Shown piece by piece: positions 14,256 to 25,400 of a stretch of 25,605 nucleotides of DNA (the stretch's first letter is position 1; every line of letters starts with the position of its first letter). This DNA is from PCC-7336 sp039817825. GTDB lineage: Bacteria > Cyanobacteriota > Cyanobacteriia > Thermostichales > PCC-7336. The stretch is taken from the NCBI GenBank assembly GCA_039817825.1, contig JBCBVA010000050.1, positions 1-25,605 on the forward strand. The letters are read 5' to 3'. Position numbers and translations under genes: made by a program. The notes under the pieces are model-generated. The model was given only the letters and a program-made list of their open reading frames with translations. It was not told the DNA's origin and did not search any database.

Positions 14256-14389
14256 TTCGACAGATTATCCGGCGATTCTGGCCGTTCTCTCAGCGCATCC
14301 TCATCCGTTTCCAAGCTTCACTCGATGAGATGGGCTTAATGATTGATTAAGACTTTGACGCCCAAGGGATTGCACCCGCTGGGGTTCTC

Positions 14390-16519
14390 ATGCAAATTCG
14401 CTTGCCCCAGTCCAACTCCCAGTCCCATACGCAAACCTGTTCGGCGATCGCCCGCACAACCCTGGCCATCGTGCCCGTCCGCAACGAATCTGCGACGATC
14501 GCGGACGTGGTGCGATCGCTTCTTCAGCAAGGGATTCAACAGGTGCGCGTTGTCGATAACGGCAGTACTGACGATAGTGCGGAGCGAGCCAAAGCTGCCG
14601 GGGCCGAGGTGGTGGCAGAACCAATTCCCGGATACGGGCAAGCGTGCTGGCGCGGATTGCAGGACATTGAGCCCCATATCGAGTGGATTGTATTCTGCGA
14701 CGGCGATGGTAGCGATGATTTGGGACAGCTGGGCGACTTTTTCGAGGCTGGCCAAACGGCTGATTTTGTTCTGGGCGATCGTTCTGCAACGGCAGCCGGT
14801 CGCAGAAACCTGACGGCTCCTCAGACATTTGGCAATTGGCTGGCGACCACACTCATTCACCTGGGATGGGGATATCGCTATCGAGATTTAGGGCCGTTAC
14901 GCCTGGTTCGCCGCGCGGCGCTGGATCGGATCGGGATGCACGATCGCGGCTTTGGCTGGACGTTGGAGATGCAGGTGCGGGCGATCGAAGAGAAGATTGG
15001 CATTTGCGAGTTGCCGGTGACTTATCGACCTCGTCAGGGGGGGCAGTCCAAGATTTCGGGCTCGTTGGTGGGCAGCTATCGAGCGGGTAAAGCGATTTTG
15101 GGTAGCTTGGCGGTGCTGTACTGGCGACGGTTGTGGGCGGTGCGCAGGGACGTGCACAACCTGGAATTAGAGACATCTGCTGGGTCGGTATGCAAGCCAC
15201 CGGCCCCAGCTGTTTCTGCTGTCTGGGAACCGTGGTTGAGCGGATTGCTCGTGCTGCTGGGGGCGATCGCGATGGCTCCCCACGGAGATTTTGCCGCCCA
15301 GGGGGTGCAGCCCTGGTTCTGGCTCGGGGCGGCGTTGATGGGGGTTGGGTTTGCTCTGACGTGGCGATCGCTGGCGATTCCAGTGTGGCTGCTATGGGGG
15401 GTAGCGATCGCGGCCCGTGGCACCTTGCTGGCTATGCATCCGGGGGACGATATCTGGCGGTATCTGTGGGAGGGATGGCTGCAGTTGAATGGCATTAGTC
15501 CCTACGACTTTGCTCCCAACGCCGCCGAGCTAGAGGCGCTGCGTACTACCTGGTGGGGTTCTATTAACCATCCCGATGTCTCGGCAATTTATCCACCCGT
15601 GACCCAACTGGGCTTTCGGCTACTGGCTTGGATACAGCCCTCTGTGCTGCTGTTCAAGTTGGGATTTGTCGCGGCGGATTTGGCTGTCTGTGGATTGCTG
15701 GTGCGCTGGTTTGGAGCCAGTCGAGCTGCTGTCTACGCCTGGAATCCGTTGGTGCTCTATAGCTTTGCGGGAGGGGGGCATTACGACAGTTGGTTTGTGC
15801 TGCCGGTGGTGATGGCCTGGGGGATGGCCGATCGCGGTCGTGGAGCTGTGCGCTGGTTGGGGGCATCCCTGTGTTTGGGATTTAGCATTGCGGTCAAGTG
15901 GGTGTCGTTGCCTCTGTTGGGGTTTGTGGGTTGGCGTGCATGGCGCGAGCGCAATATCGGGTTTGCTCTGCTGACGGTTGGGGTGGGATTGTTGCCGATG
16001 GCGATCGCCGCCCTGCCGTTTTGCGCTGATGGTACCTGCCCCCTCATTCCCGTTAGCTCGACGTTTGTGTCCCACGGGCGCAGTGCTGAGTTATTCCCTT
16101 ACATTGCTGGTTGGCTGTGGCCCATTACCCGTGAATCCAACTGGATTTACGGTCTGCCTTTGGCGCTGGCAACTCTGGTGTTGATTGTCACATCTCGGCA
16201 TTTTGTGGCGTTCGCCGAGCGCTTCTTTCTAACCCTATTGATACTCACCCCCATCGTGCATGCCTGGTACTTTGCATGGTTGGTGCCGTTTGCCGCCGTC
16301 ACCCGTCATTGGGGGATTCGCTTGGTGAGTCTTTCGGCCTTTGTCTACTTTGTGCTGCCCCACCGGCAATTTATGGGGAACTACGACTGGTTACTGTCTG
16401 GCCCCGAGCGTGTTCTCTTGTGGTTGCCATTCGTCTTGGGAATGGCGTACACCGTAGGGCGACGATGGTATGACCGCAGGACACCGCCACCCACAGCACA
16501 GACCCTCAGCAAACCCTAG
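14390..16519 (+). CDS. Fused GT2 glycosyltransferase and GT-C membrane glycosyltransferase
   Basis: This is a 709-residue two-domain protein. Residues about 22-255 are a GT2 domain of the polyprenyl-phosphate hexose synthase kind: IVPVRNESATI, VVDNGSTDDS, the metal-binding DGDGSDD (104-110), YRDLGPLRLVRR, FGWTLEMQVRA and YRPRQGGQSKISG. Residues about 280-690 are a multi-helix GT-C-like domain. It has an Asp pair in HPGDDIWRYLWEG (350-362) in the first outside loop, then AIYPPVTQLGF, YAWNPLVLYS and HYDSWFVLP. In other bacteria the first activity loads a lipid carrier with a hexose, and GT-C enzymes use such lipid-linked donors on the outer face. A fusion would channel donor synthesis to transfer. 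The acceptor is unknown. The start is the only suitable ATG; its ribosome site is weak. Confidence 0.85.
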   Translation: MQIRLPQSNSQSHTQTCSAIARTTLAIVPVRNESATIADVVRSLLQQGIQQVRVVDNGSTDDSAERAKAAGAEVVAEPIPGYGQACWRGLQDIEPHIEWIVFCDGDGSDDLGQLGDFFEAGQTADFVLGDRSATAAGRRNLTAPQTFGNWLATTLIHLGWGYRYRDLGPLRLVRRAALDRIGMHDRGFGWTLEMQVRAIEEKIGICELPVTYRPRQGGQSKISGSLVGSYRAGKAILGSLAVLYWRRLWAVRRDVHNLELETSAGSVCKPPAPAVSAVWEPWLSGLLVLLGAIAMAPHGDFAAQGVQPWFWLGAALMGVGFALTWRSLAIPVWLLWGVAIAARGTLLAMHPGDDIWRYLWEGWLQLNGISPYDFAPNAAELEALRTTWWGSINHPDVSAIYPPVTQLGFRLLAWIQPSVLLFKLGFVAADLAVCGLLVRWFGASRAAVYAWNPLVLYSFAGGGHYDSWFVLPVVMAWGMADRGRGAVRWLGASLCLGFSIAVKWVSLPLLGFVGWRAWRERNIGFALLTVGVGLLPMAIAALPFCADGTCPLIPVSSTFVSHGRSAELFPYIAGWLWPITRESNWIYGLPLALATLVLIVTSRHFVAFAERFFLTLLILTPIVHAWYFAWLVPFAAVTRHWGIRLVSLSAFVYFVLPHRQFMGNYDWLLSGPERVLLWLPFVLGMAYTVGRRWYDRRTPPPTAQTLSKP

Positions 16520-16588
16520 AGCCATTCTAAAGTTCTTTTAAGATTGACAGGGTTTCATAAATCTGTACCGCTATAGTAGCCACGCCTC

Positions 16589-17446
16589 ATGTCACAGCTA
16601 ACGAACCACCTGCGCTCGCTCCGAACTTTGTCTGTTGCTTTGATGGCGCCGATTGTATTAGCCAGTTGTGGTGCGACCGTGGGCAATACATCCGAACCGC
16701 TGGCCCAGGTGGAGGTTATGCCCGGCACGATCCGCACGGAACTGTATGCAGAACTTTTAGAAACGTACGTGGATGACGAAGGTCTGGTGGATTACGAAGG
16801 CTTGCAGGCCAATCGCGGCCCCCTGGATGCGTACATTGCGGACTTGGCAGCACTCGATGACGCCACCTACAACTCGTGGACGGACGAGGAGCAGATTGCC
16901 TATTGGATGAATGCTTACAACGCCATTACCTTGATGTCGATCGTCGATCAAGATCCAATCCGTCCCAGCATTAAAGATATTCGTGGTGTGTGGCGGGTTC
17001 GCCGTCACGAGATTTACGGCGGAGCCAAAACACTCAACGGCATCGAGCACGATGTCTTGCGCGTAGACTACGATGAACCCCGCCTTCACGCTGCCATCGT
17101 TTGTGCTGCTATCAGTTGCCCGCTGTTGCGGACCGAGCCGTTTGTGGGCGAGCGTTTGGATGAGCAACTAGACGAGCAGGTACTGGGTTGGTTGGCCAAA
17201 GAAGATGGTTTGCTGATCGATCGCGAAGAAAATGTCGTCTATCTGTCTAAAATCTTCGACTGGTTTACCGGTGACTGGGAACCCAGTTTTGGCGTAGAGA
17301 CGGGTTTCACCGGCAATGACGAACAGCGGGCCGTGCTTAACTTTATCAGCCAATACGTTGATGAAAGCGATCGCGAGTATTTGGAGGCCGGTGAGTACGA
17401 TGTCAAGTACTTTAACTACGACTGGAGCTTGAATGTGCAGTCGTAG
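16589..17446 (+). CDS. DUF547-domain lipoprotein
   Basis: This 285-residue protein carries a lipoprotein signal peptide: a basic start, a hydrophobic stretch, and the lipobox LASC with Cys27 as the lipidated residue. The mature part is a DUF547 domain, recognisable by LVDYEGL, WMNAYNAITLMSI, the conserved CAAISCPLLRTEPF with two cysteines, and LSKIFDWFTGDW. DUF547 has no established biochemical role, but its conserved polar residues resemble a hydrolase or transglutaminase-like site. It should be anchored at the periplasmic face of a membrane. The ATG at 16589 is the only start that leaves a full signal peptide. No Shine-Dalgarno is present, but a -10-like TATAGT lies at 16572-16577, so the message may be nearly leaderless. 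Confidence 0.88.
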   Translation: MSQLTNHLRSLRTLSVALMAPIVLASCGATVGNTSEPLAQVEVMPGTIRTELYAELLETYVDDEGLVDYEGLQANRGPLDAYIADLAALDDATYNSWTDEEQIAYWMNAYNAITLMSIVDQDPIRPSIKDIRGVWRVRRHEIYGGAKTLNGIEHDVLRVDYDEPRLHAAIVCAAISCPLLRTEPFVGERLDEQLDEQVLGWLAKEDGLLIDREENVVYLSKIFDWFTGDWEPSFGVETGFTGNDEQRAVLNFISQYVDESDREYLEAGEYDVKYFNYDWSLNVQS

Positions 17447-17453
17447 GGAGGGG

Positions 17454-17538
17454 CATTGGTCATTAGTCACTGGTCATTGGTCATTAGTCATTGGTTTCTG
17501 TTCTCTAGGAAGGACAAAGGACGAAGGACCAATGACCA
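17454..17538. repeat. Heptamer short tandem repeat cluster with inverted half
   Basis: Six heptamers run without gap at 17454-17495: CATTGGT, CATTAGT, CACTGGT, CATTGGT, CATTAGT, CATTGGT. A second heptamer run at 17511-17538 (AGGACAA, AGGACGA, AGGACCA, ATGACCA) is partly its complement, so GGTCATTGGT can pair with ACCAATGACC. Such short tandemly repeated heptamers between genes are well known in filamentous and other cyanobacteria. This cluster lies in the 169-base gap between the DUF547 and SDR genes. Confidence 0.85.
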
Positions 17539-17615
17539 AATTACTGACTACCTGAAAGAGTCCTGCCCGATATTGAGTAAGCTCGGAAGCGGTAGCTCTT
17601 TCGGGAGAATGGCTT

Positions 17616-18389
17616 GTGGCTGGGCTGAATAACTCGATTGTCTTTGTCACGGGAGCTAGTAGCGGTATTGGGGCTTCTTGTGCGCGGGAGTTTGCGCAGG
17701 CAGGAGCAAAGCTACTGTTAGCAGCTCGACAGTTCGAGAAGCTGGAGGTGCTGGCAACAAAGCTAGAAGCTGAATTTGGCACTCTGACCCATGTCCTACC
17801 GTTGGATGTATGCGATCGCGTGGCGGTCGAATCTGCACTGTCCTCGCTTCCTGCTGAGTGGTCTGCGATCGACGTGCTGGTTAACAATGCCGGTCTCAGT
17901 CGCGGTCTCGACAAGCTGCAGGAGGCCGAGTTTCAAGATTGGGAAGAGATGATCGACACCAATATCAAGGGGTTGCTGTACGTGACTCGCTTGGTGGTGC
18001 CGGGGATGCTGGAACGCAATGGTGGCCATGTCATCAATATTGGCTCGACTGCCGGTCACGAAGCCTATCCCGGTGGCAGCGTTTATTGCGCGACGAAGTT
18101 TGCGGTCAAAGCCATCACCCAAGCGCTTAAGAAGGACCTGCACGGCAGTGCGATTCGGGTGTCATCGGTCGATCCGGGGTTGGTAGAGACCAATTTCAGC
18201 AACATTCGCTTTCATGGCGATACCGATCGCGCTGCCAGCACCTACGAAAACATGACTCCCCTGACCCCGGACGATGTGGCCGAAATTGTCGTGTTTTGCG
18301 CCAGCCGCCCCGCCCACGTCAATATTGCCGATGTGATTGTCATGCCTACTGACCAGTCCGCTGCCACTATGGTCTATCGCCACAGCTAG
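17616..18389 (+). CDS. Short-chain dehydrogenase/reductase, YdfG-like
   Basis: This 257-residue classical SDR uses an NAD(P) cofactor. The Rossmann loop is VTGASSGIG (11-19), and LAARQFEKLE follows the second strand, with Arg38 suggesting NADP preference. NNAG lies at 90-93. The catalytic set is Asn115, Ser144, Tyr157 and Lys161 (YCATKFAVKA). VSSVDPGLVETNF follows, as in the serine/3-hydroxy acid dehydrogenase group typified by E. coli YdfG; the natural substrate is not readable from sequence. The start is GTG at 17616, supported by GGGAG eight bases upstream; an overlapping ATG at 17610 is in another frame. Neighbours do not suggest a pathway. Confidence 0.9.
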   Translation: MAGLNNSIVFVTGASSGIGASCAREFAQAGAKLLLAARQFEKLEVLATKLEAEFGTLTHVLPLDVCDRVAVESALSSLPAEWSAIDVLVNNAGLSRGLDKLQEAEFQDWEEMIDTNIKGLLYVTRLVVPGMLERNGGHVINIGSTAGHEAYPGGSVYCATKFAVKAITQALKKDLHGSAIRVSSVDPGLVETNFSNIRFHGDTDRAASTYENMTPLTPDDVAEIVVFCASRPAHVNIADVIVMPTDQSAATMVYRHS

Positions 18390-18517
18390 TCACAGCGCTC
18401 TCCCCATTACACACTCTCCAAGCATAAGAATTCGCTGAGAGGGACAGCCTGAGCGGGAAAGGTGGCTTAGGCTTGCAAGCAAGTCACGCCCCATTTGAAG
18501 TGTTCGAGGAGTTTGCT

Positions 18518-19425
18518 ATGTTACGCCGTTCTGTTGCCGCAATCGCCGGTCTAGCACTGGCAAGTGGTGTCGGTGGTTCGCTGACTGTCGCGATCGCTCA
18601 ACCGGAAGCCGTCGAATTTGAAACCCAAGCCATTACCGACAACATCCAAGTCTTGATGGGCGGTGGCGGCAATGTGGGGGTCTTTAGTGGAGATGACGGT
18701 GTCTTTCTGATTGACGATAGTTTGGCACCTGCTACAGACCAATTGCTGGCGGCAGTTGCAGAGATTAGCGACAGCCCCATCGAATACGTCATCAGCACCC
18801 ATTGGCACTTCGATCACACTGGAGGTAATGAAGCACTAGGGGAAACCGGCACCCTGATTGTGGCTCACGACAATGTGCGGGAACGTATGAGCGTAGATGT
18901 CTTTATTGAGAGCATCAACCAAGAATTTCCCGCCTCGCCTGACGTTGCCCTGCCCGTGATTACCTTCAACGACGCCGTTACGTTTCACCTCAACGGCGAA
19001 TCCGTGAATGTCTTTCATGTCGAGGGGCGCACACGGATGGAGATGCGATTGTCCACTTCCCAGACTCCAACGTCATCCACATGGGAGATACCTACTTCAA
19101 CGGGTTTTACCCCTTCATCGACCTCGAAAGTGGCGGTTCTCTGGATGGCGTTATTGCGACAGCCGATCAGCTAGTGGCACTGGCCGACAGCGACACCACC
19201 ATCATTCCCGGCCACGGCCCACTCTCGAATGTGGCTCAGCTAGAGATTTATCGAGACATGTTGGTTGACGTGCGTGATCGCACGTCAGACGCGATCGCCG
19301 ATGGTATGACTCTAGACGAATTCTTGGCCTCCGACCCCACAGCGGATTTGGATGACGCCTGGGGCGGTGGTTTCATGAACCCGGAGAGCTTTCAAACGAT
19401 TGTGTACACCGATTTAGCGAACTAA
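18518..19425 (+). pseudogene. Periplasmic metallo-beta-lactamase-fold hydrolase, frameshifted
   Basis: Two overlapping frames make one protein. The first half, from ATG 18518 (GAGGAG six bases upstream), has a signal peptide ending near AIA (residue 27) and the zinc motif HWHFDH at 95-100. In this frame the code becomes nonsense after FHVEG and runs on to 19174. The frame shifted by one base resumes at 19030 with HTDGDAIVHFPDSNVIHMGD. It then gives GHGPLS and the normal C-terminus, ending at 19425. One extra G in the GGGG at 19024-19027 would rejoin them as VEGAHTDGD. With that correction all MBL-fold zinc ligands are present. This may be a true one-base deletion or a homopolymer sequencing error. 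The family includes thioesterases, lactonases and beta-lactamases; substrate unknown. Confidence 0.85.
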
Positions 19426-19431
19426 ATCTGG

Positions 19432-22400
19432 TTAGGACTGGGGAGACAGGGGCTGTACCCGAAATGCCTGCGGCGGGAGTCCGTCCTGCCAGTGCGACCA
19501 CATGGTTTCGTAGGCCGATTCGATGTGGCGGCGGAAGCGATCGCAATCAAATAAGGGTGATGTCTGGCGCTGATGCTCTAACTGAGCACACACCGCCCGC
19601 ATGGCCTCCGGTTGTGTAGCCAATTGGTAGGCGATCGCCTCGTAATCCGCCCAAGAATTGGTCACCAGTTCCGGCAACTCCACCGCATGCAGCAAGCTGC
19701 CTGCCACCCGCGAAGCAAAACTCCTGCCCATCAACGTCACGACAGGCAATCCCACTCGTAAGGCATCGCTAGTGGTGGTGTGGGCACCGTAGGGCCACGA
19801 ATCGAGAAAGAGATCGGCCAACGGTTGGCGAGCCAAATGCTCGGGAGAGGGTAAGCGAGGGGCAAAGACCAAGCGGCCTGGATTGACATCGCGGTGGCTG
19901 GCTTCTTGGCGTAGATTGCTGACCATCCACGCGTTACTCTCCAGCAGCCACAGGACCGAATCCGGCACCCGCTGCAACAGCCGCATCCACACGTCAAAGC
20001 AGTTTGGATCGAGTTTGTAGGCATTATTGAAACTGCAGAACACGAACCCTCGTTCGGGTAAGCCGCAATCCTGCCGGGACGGACTGCGAGCGGCGATCTC
20101 CCGTTGACTATCGTTGACTTGATAGCAATCGGGTAAGTGGACGAGTTGTTCGCTGAAATAGGGCTGCTGGTCGCCAGGAACAACCCACGGATCGACCACG
20201 ATGTAGTCAATGAAATCGGTGCCCATTGTGCCGGGGTAACCCAAATAATTCACCTGTATGGGAGCGGGGCGATAGGCCAAGATCGGGGTGCGTTCGCACT
20301 TGGTATATCCCTTCAGATCGATCGCAATATCGACCTCTAGCTCTCGAATGAACTCAGCGGCTTGTCGATCCGACATCGTGCTGGCATCGATAAACCGATC
20401 GAAGCCTCGCTCCAATCGCTGGCGCATGGGGCTGCAATCTGCGGGGCCGTAGGAGATGGCCACGATCTCGAACCGATCGCGATCGTGCCGTTCGAATAAT
20501 TCCGCCATCAAGTAGGCCGTGGCATGTTCGTGAAAATCAGCCGATAGATAGGCCAGCCGAATTTTGCCATGTTGGTATCGCTCCCCTTGCCACAATTGCG
20601 GATAGTCGCCTCTAAACCGGTGGCGGACGTACTGTTGGGTGGCTTGCCAATGAATGCTCGGGTCGTCAGTCATCCCCAGGAGATACCAAACCCCTCCATT
20701 TGTCGGAGCCGTTGTTGACGTTGCGATCGCGGCCTGTTGCATTGGCTCTAACCCTTGCCAATCACACATCAATCGGCGGCAATAGACGTAATTGAGCAAC
20801 GCCTCCGGTTGCTGAGGCCGCAGGTTAAGAACGGTTTGCCACAACTGAGCTGCCTCGGCTAACTCTCCTCGGTCTTGATAGAGCTTGGCCAGGTTCGTGA
20901 TGGCATCGCCGTAGTCCGGTTTGAGGGCGATCGCCTGTTGGTAGGCGCTGATGGCCTCTTGTGGCTGGCCGTGTTCTCGTAACGCCAGCCCTAAATTATT
21001 GAACGCATCGGGAAAGTTCGGGTTGTGCTGTACCGCCAGACGAAACTGCGCGATCGCCTCCGGCAATTGTTCCAGATCTCTGAGGGCCAAGCCCAAGTTA
21101 CTGCGGGCTTCTGCGCTGGTGGGGTGAATTTTGAGAGCTTGGACTAAACGAGCACGTGCGATCTCGGGCTGCTGTTGTTTTAAGGCGATCGCCCCCAATA
21201 ATTGCCAGGCATCAAAACACTCCGGTTGCCGCGTAAGAACGGCATTCAGACAGGTTTCCGCTTGCTCCAGTTGGCTGGAGCGAATCAAATTCAACCCTCG
21301 ATGTAGCTCGGTGACAGTGAATTGCTCGGAGGATCGATCGGATTGTGGTGGGGATTGCCGCGAGAGTCTGTGGGGCCGATCGGTAGTTGCTGTCTTTCGC
21401 TGACGCTCCGAGTCCTCAACTGGAGTGACAGCAAACGCTTGGGGAGATTTCCCTTGTTGCCAGTGGAACCACATGGTTTCGTAGGCTGACTCCAGATGAT
21501 TGCAAAAGCGATCGCAGTTGAATAATGGGGAGGTCTCTCTGTTCTGCTCTAGGCGATCGCGCAACTGCTGCAGTTGTTGCGGATGAGTCGCGAGCTGTAG
21601 TGCGAGGGATTCGTAATCGTCCCAGGTGTGAGTCACTAACTCAGGCAGCCCCATGGCATGCAGTAGGCTACCGGCCACCCGCGACGCAAAACTCTGGCCT
21701 GCGTAGGTCAACACCGGCAGTCCCACCCATAACGCATCGCTGGCGGTGGTGTGGGCGCAGCAGGGCCACGAATCGAGAAATAGATCCGCTAGCCTGTGGC
21801 GGGCCAAATGTTGGGGTAAGGGAACCTTGTCTGCAAACACTAAGCGCTTCGGATTCACCCCGCGTGCCGTAGCTTCTCGGCGTAAGTTTGCCTCCACCCA
21901 AGCGTTCGATTTCAGCAGCCACAACACCGAGTCCGGCACGGCGTTGAGTAATCGCATCCAAATACTGAAACAGGTGGGTTCGAGCTTGTAGGAGTTATTG
22001 AAGCTGCAGAACACGAATCCCGTCTCCGGCAGTCCGCACTCCGATCTCGTCGGAGTCTCGTCCGCGATCGCTCGCGTGCCGTCATTCACCTGATAGCAAT
22101 CCGGCAGATGTACCAACTGCTCGCTGAAGTGGGGCTGTTGGTCGGGCGGCACAATAAACGGATCGACCAAGATATAGTCCATAAACTCTGCCCCCATCGA
22201 TCCTGGATGTCCCAGATAGTTCACTTGGATAGGGGCAGGGCGATGGGCCAGAATCTGTGTGCGAGCATCACGGGTATAGCCTTTGAGATCGACCGCAATG
22301 TCAATCTCCAGCTTGCGCAACTGTCGAGCCGCGTCGAGATCGGAGAGCTGGCGCACATCGATAAACCGATCGAAGGCGTTGACCAAGCGTTGCCGCATGG

Positions 22401-25400
22401 CACTGGTACTGTCGGGGCCGAAGGAGATGGCTGTGAGGTCGAATCGATCGCGATCGTGTCGTTCGAATAATTCCGCCATTAGGTAAGCGGTGGCATGGTC
22501 GTGAAAATCAGCCGATAGATAGGCCAGCCGGATTTTGTCGTGTTGGTAGCGTTCCCCTTGCCATATTGGAGGGGTGGAGGTCATCAATCGGTTACGACAA
22601 TAGCTGCGGGCCGCCGCCAACTGCAGGTCGGGTCGATCGGCGATCGCCAGCAACTTCCACGGAGACGCATCCCACGTTGTCAAGCCCGCCGCCGCAATCA
22701 CCTTGGCTGCGTCTACTTCAAGCCCTCTCCAGTCACACACCGACCGCCGGCAAAAGTAATAGGGTACTAGCGCGCCGGGAAAATCGGGCTGCAACGCGAT
22801 GACCTGGCGGTATTGTTCCAGAGCTTCCCCCAGCATTCCCTGTGCTTGCAGAACAATCGCTAAGTTGTTGAGGGCTTGTGGATAGTCGGGTTGAAGAGCG
22901 ATCGCTTGGCGATAGTAGGCGATCGCCTCGGTCAACTGTCCTTGTGTTTGCAGTGTATTCCCCAGATTGTTGAGGGCATGGGGGTTATCCGGCTGTAATT
23001 CAAGGGCCGTGCGATAATGCTGCATCGCTAACTTGTATTGCCCTAGTTCTTGCAGTGCAACCCCTAAATTGTTGTGGGCTTTCTGGTAGTTCGGATCGAG
23101 TTTCAGGGCTTGATGGTGGGCTCGAATGGCTGCCTCTAATTGCCCCTGGGCGTGCAGAGCTAGACCCAGATTGTGATGAGCTTGCGGATCGTGTGGTGCA
23201 ATGTCTAACGCTTGTTGGTGATAGCCGAGCGCTTCCTGATGTCGCCCTTGCTCCTGCAATGCCAGTCCCAAACTGTTGAGTGCTTTGACGTAGTCAGGCT
23301 GTAGCTTCAGCGCTTTGTGGAAGCAGTCGATCGCCTCATCCCACTGTCCGACTTGTTTCAGCGCATTGCCCAAATTGTTGAGTGCTTGCGGATAGTCGGG
23401 TTTGTATTGCAAGGCTTGCCGGTAGGACGCGATCGCCAACTCCAGGTCTCCCGCTGCTTTGTATGCACCGCCCAAGCGGCTGTGTACCTGAGGGTAGTTG
23501 GGCTGTAGGGTGATCGCGGCTTGATATTGCTCGATGGCGCTATCCAGTTGCCCCAATTGCTGGTAAGCCAACCCCAGATAGTTGCGGGCCTGTGGATTAT
23601 CGGGCTGCTGAACGACCCAGCGATCAGCATGGGAGTGGACGAGATTCCACTGGCCCTGTGGGGTATACAGTTCAGCTAATTTTGCATGAGCTTGCGGGTT
23701 GTCGGGGCGTTGCTGCAGGATGTCTCGGTAATACTGCACGGCCTCTGATAGTTGACCGGCTTGAATGTAGTGTTCGGCTTGGTTGAGCTGCTGGTGTAGC
23801 CAGCCGCTGGAATCGCGAGCTGTGTTGAATGCGGTTGTGTCTGGGGAGGCTTCCTGGCGATCGATCTCCTCAACCGCAAACGCTGCTGGAGCTTGTCCCT
23901 GTTGCCATCGCGTCCACATGGTTTGGTAGGCAGATTCAAGATGATGGCAAAAGCGATCGCAGTCAAACAGCGCAGAGGTCTGACGGCTCCTAGCCAATTG
24001 GTCTCGGATGGCTCGTAACCTCTCTGGATGAGTGGCCAGTTCTAAGGCAACGGCCTCGTAGTCCTTCCACGACTCCACCACTAACTCCGGCAATCCCAAG
24101 GCGCTCAGCAAGCTTCCGGCAACTCGGGAGGCAAAGCTCTGACCGGCATAGGTGAGTAAGGGCAACCCTGCCCACAAGGCATCGCTGGCGGTGGTGTGGG
24201 CACAACAGGGCCACGAATCTAGGAACACATCGGCATATTGGTGGCGAGCGAGGTGAATATCCAGTGGTGCTTTGGGGGCGAACACCAGGCGCTCGGGCTC
24301 GACCCCGCGGGAGCGTGCCTCTTGGCGCAAGTTCTTCACCATGAGCGGGTTGTTCTCCAACAACCACAGCACCGATCCCGGTACTGCCTGCAACAACCGC
24401 ATCCAGATCTCGAAACAGGTGGACTCGATTTTGTAGGCCTTATTGAAGCTGCAAAAGACAAACCCATCCTCGGGTAAGCCGTACTCGGTTTTGGAGGCGA
24501 TTGTGGGGGCAATGTGTCGCTGACCGTCGTTCACCTGATAGCAATCGGGTAAGTGGACTAAACGCTCGCTGTAATGCTCCTGCCGGTGAGCAGGCACGAT
24601 AAACGAATCGACCAACACGTAGTCAATAAACTCGGCCCCCATCGACCCCGGATACCCTAAGTAGTTGACCTGAATGGGGGCGGGACGATGGGCCAAAATA
24701 TGCGGCCGCATGTCTCGGGTAAACCCCTTCAGATCGATCGCAATGTCGATTTCCCACTGCACGAGCAGGTCGGCTACTTGCCGATCGCTCAATTGGCGCA
24801 CGTCAGTAAAGCTGTCGAATGCCGCCTGCAGGCGCTGGCGCATGGCACAGTCGCTGTCGGGGCCGAAGGACACGGCGTAGACCTTGAAGCGATCGCGATC
24901 GTGACGTTCGAATAATTCCGCCATCAGATAAGCGGTGGCATGGTCGTGGAAATCGGCAGACAAATAAGCCAGCCGAATCTTGTCATGTCGATATGGCTTG
25001 TCTGGGTGCAGTGGCGGTTGTAATGTGCCGATGGCGTTGCGGCAATAGCTGCGGGCGGCCTGGAGATGTAACTCAGGCTGATCGGCCAACCCCAAGACAA
25101 TCCAAGCGGAACTCTGCCAGCGATCGGATGCTGCCGCCTGCAACACTCGATCTACGTAGGGCTCCAGACCGTGCCAGTCACAGGCTAACCGCCGCGAGTA
25201 AACGTATTGAGCTAGTGCAGGTAGGTAATCGGGGTTCGCAGCCACCGCCTGTTGGTAGGCGGAAATTGCATTGTCTAGCTGCTGCTGCTCTCGGTAGAGG
25301 CCGCCCAAATTATGCAGCACTTGATAGTAATTGGGCTTCAGGTCCAGTGCCGTTTGATAGCAGGCGATCGCCGCTGCGATATCGCCTGTAGCTTTGTAAG

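Noticed and set aside
19024..19032. Programmed -1 ribosomal frameshift in the MBL-fold gene
   Set aside because: The bases around GGGGCGC do not form a standard slippery heptamer and no downstream stimulatory structure stands out; a one-base deletion or sequencing error is simpler.
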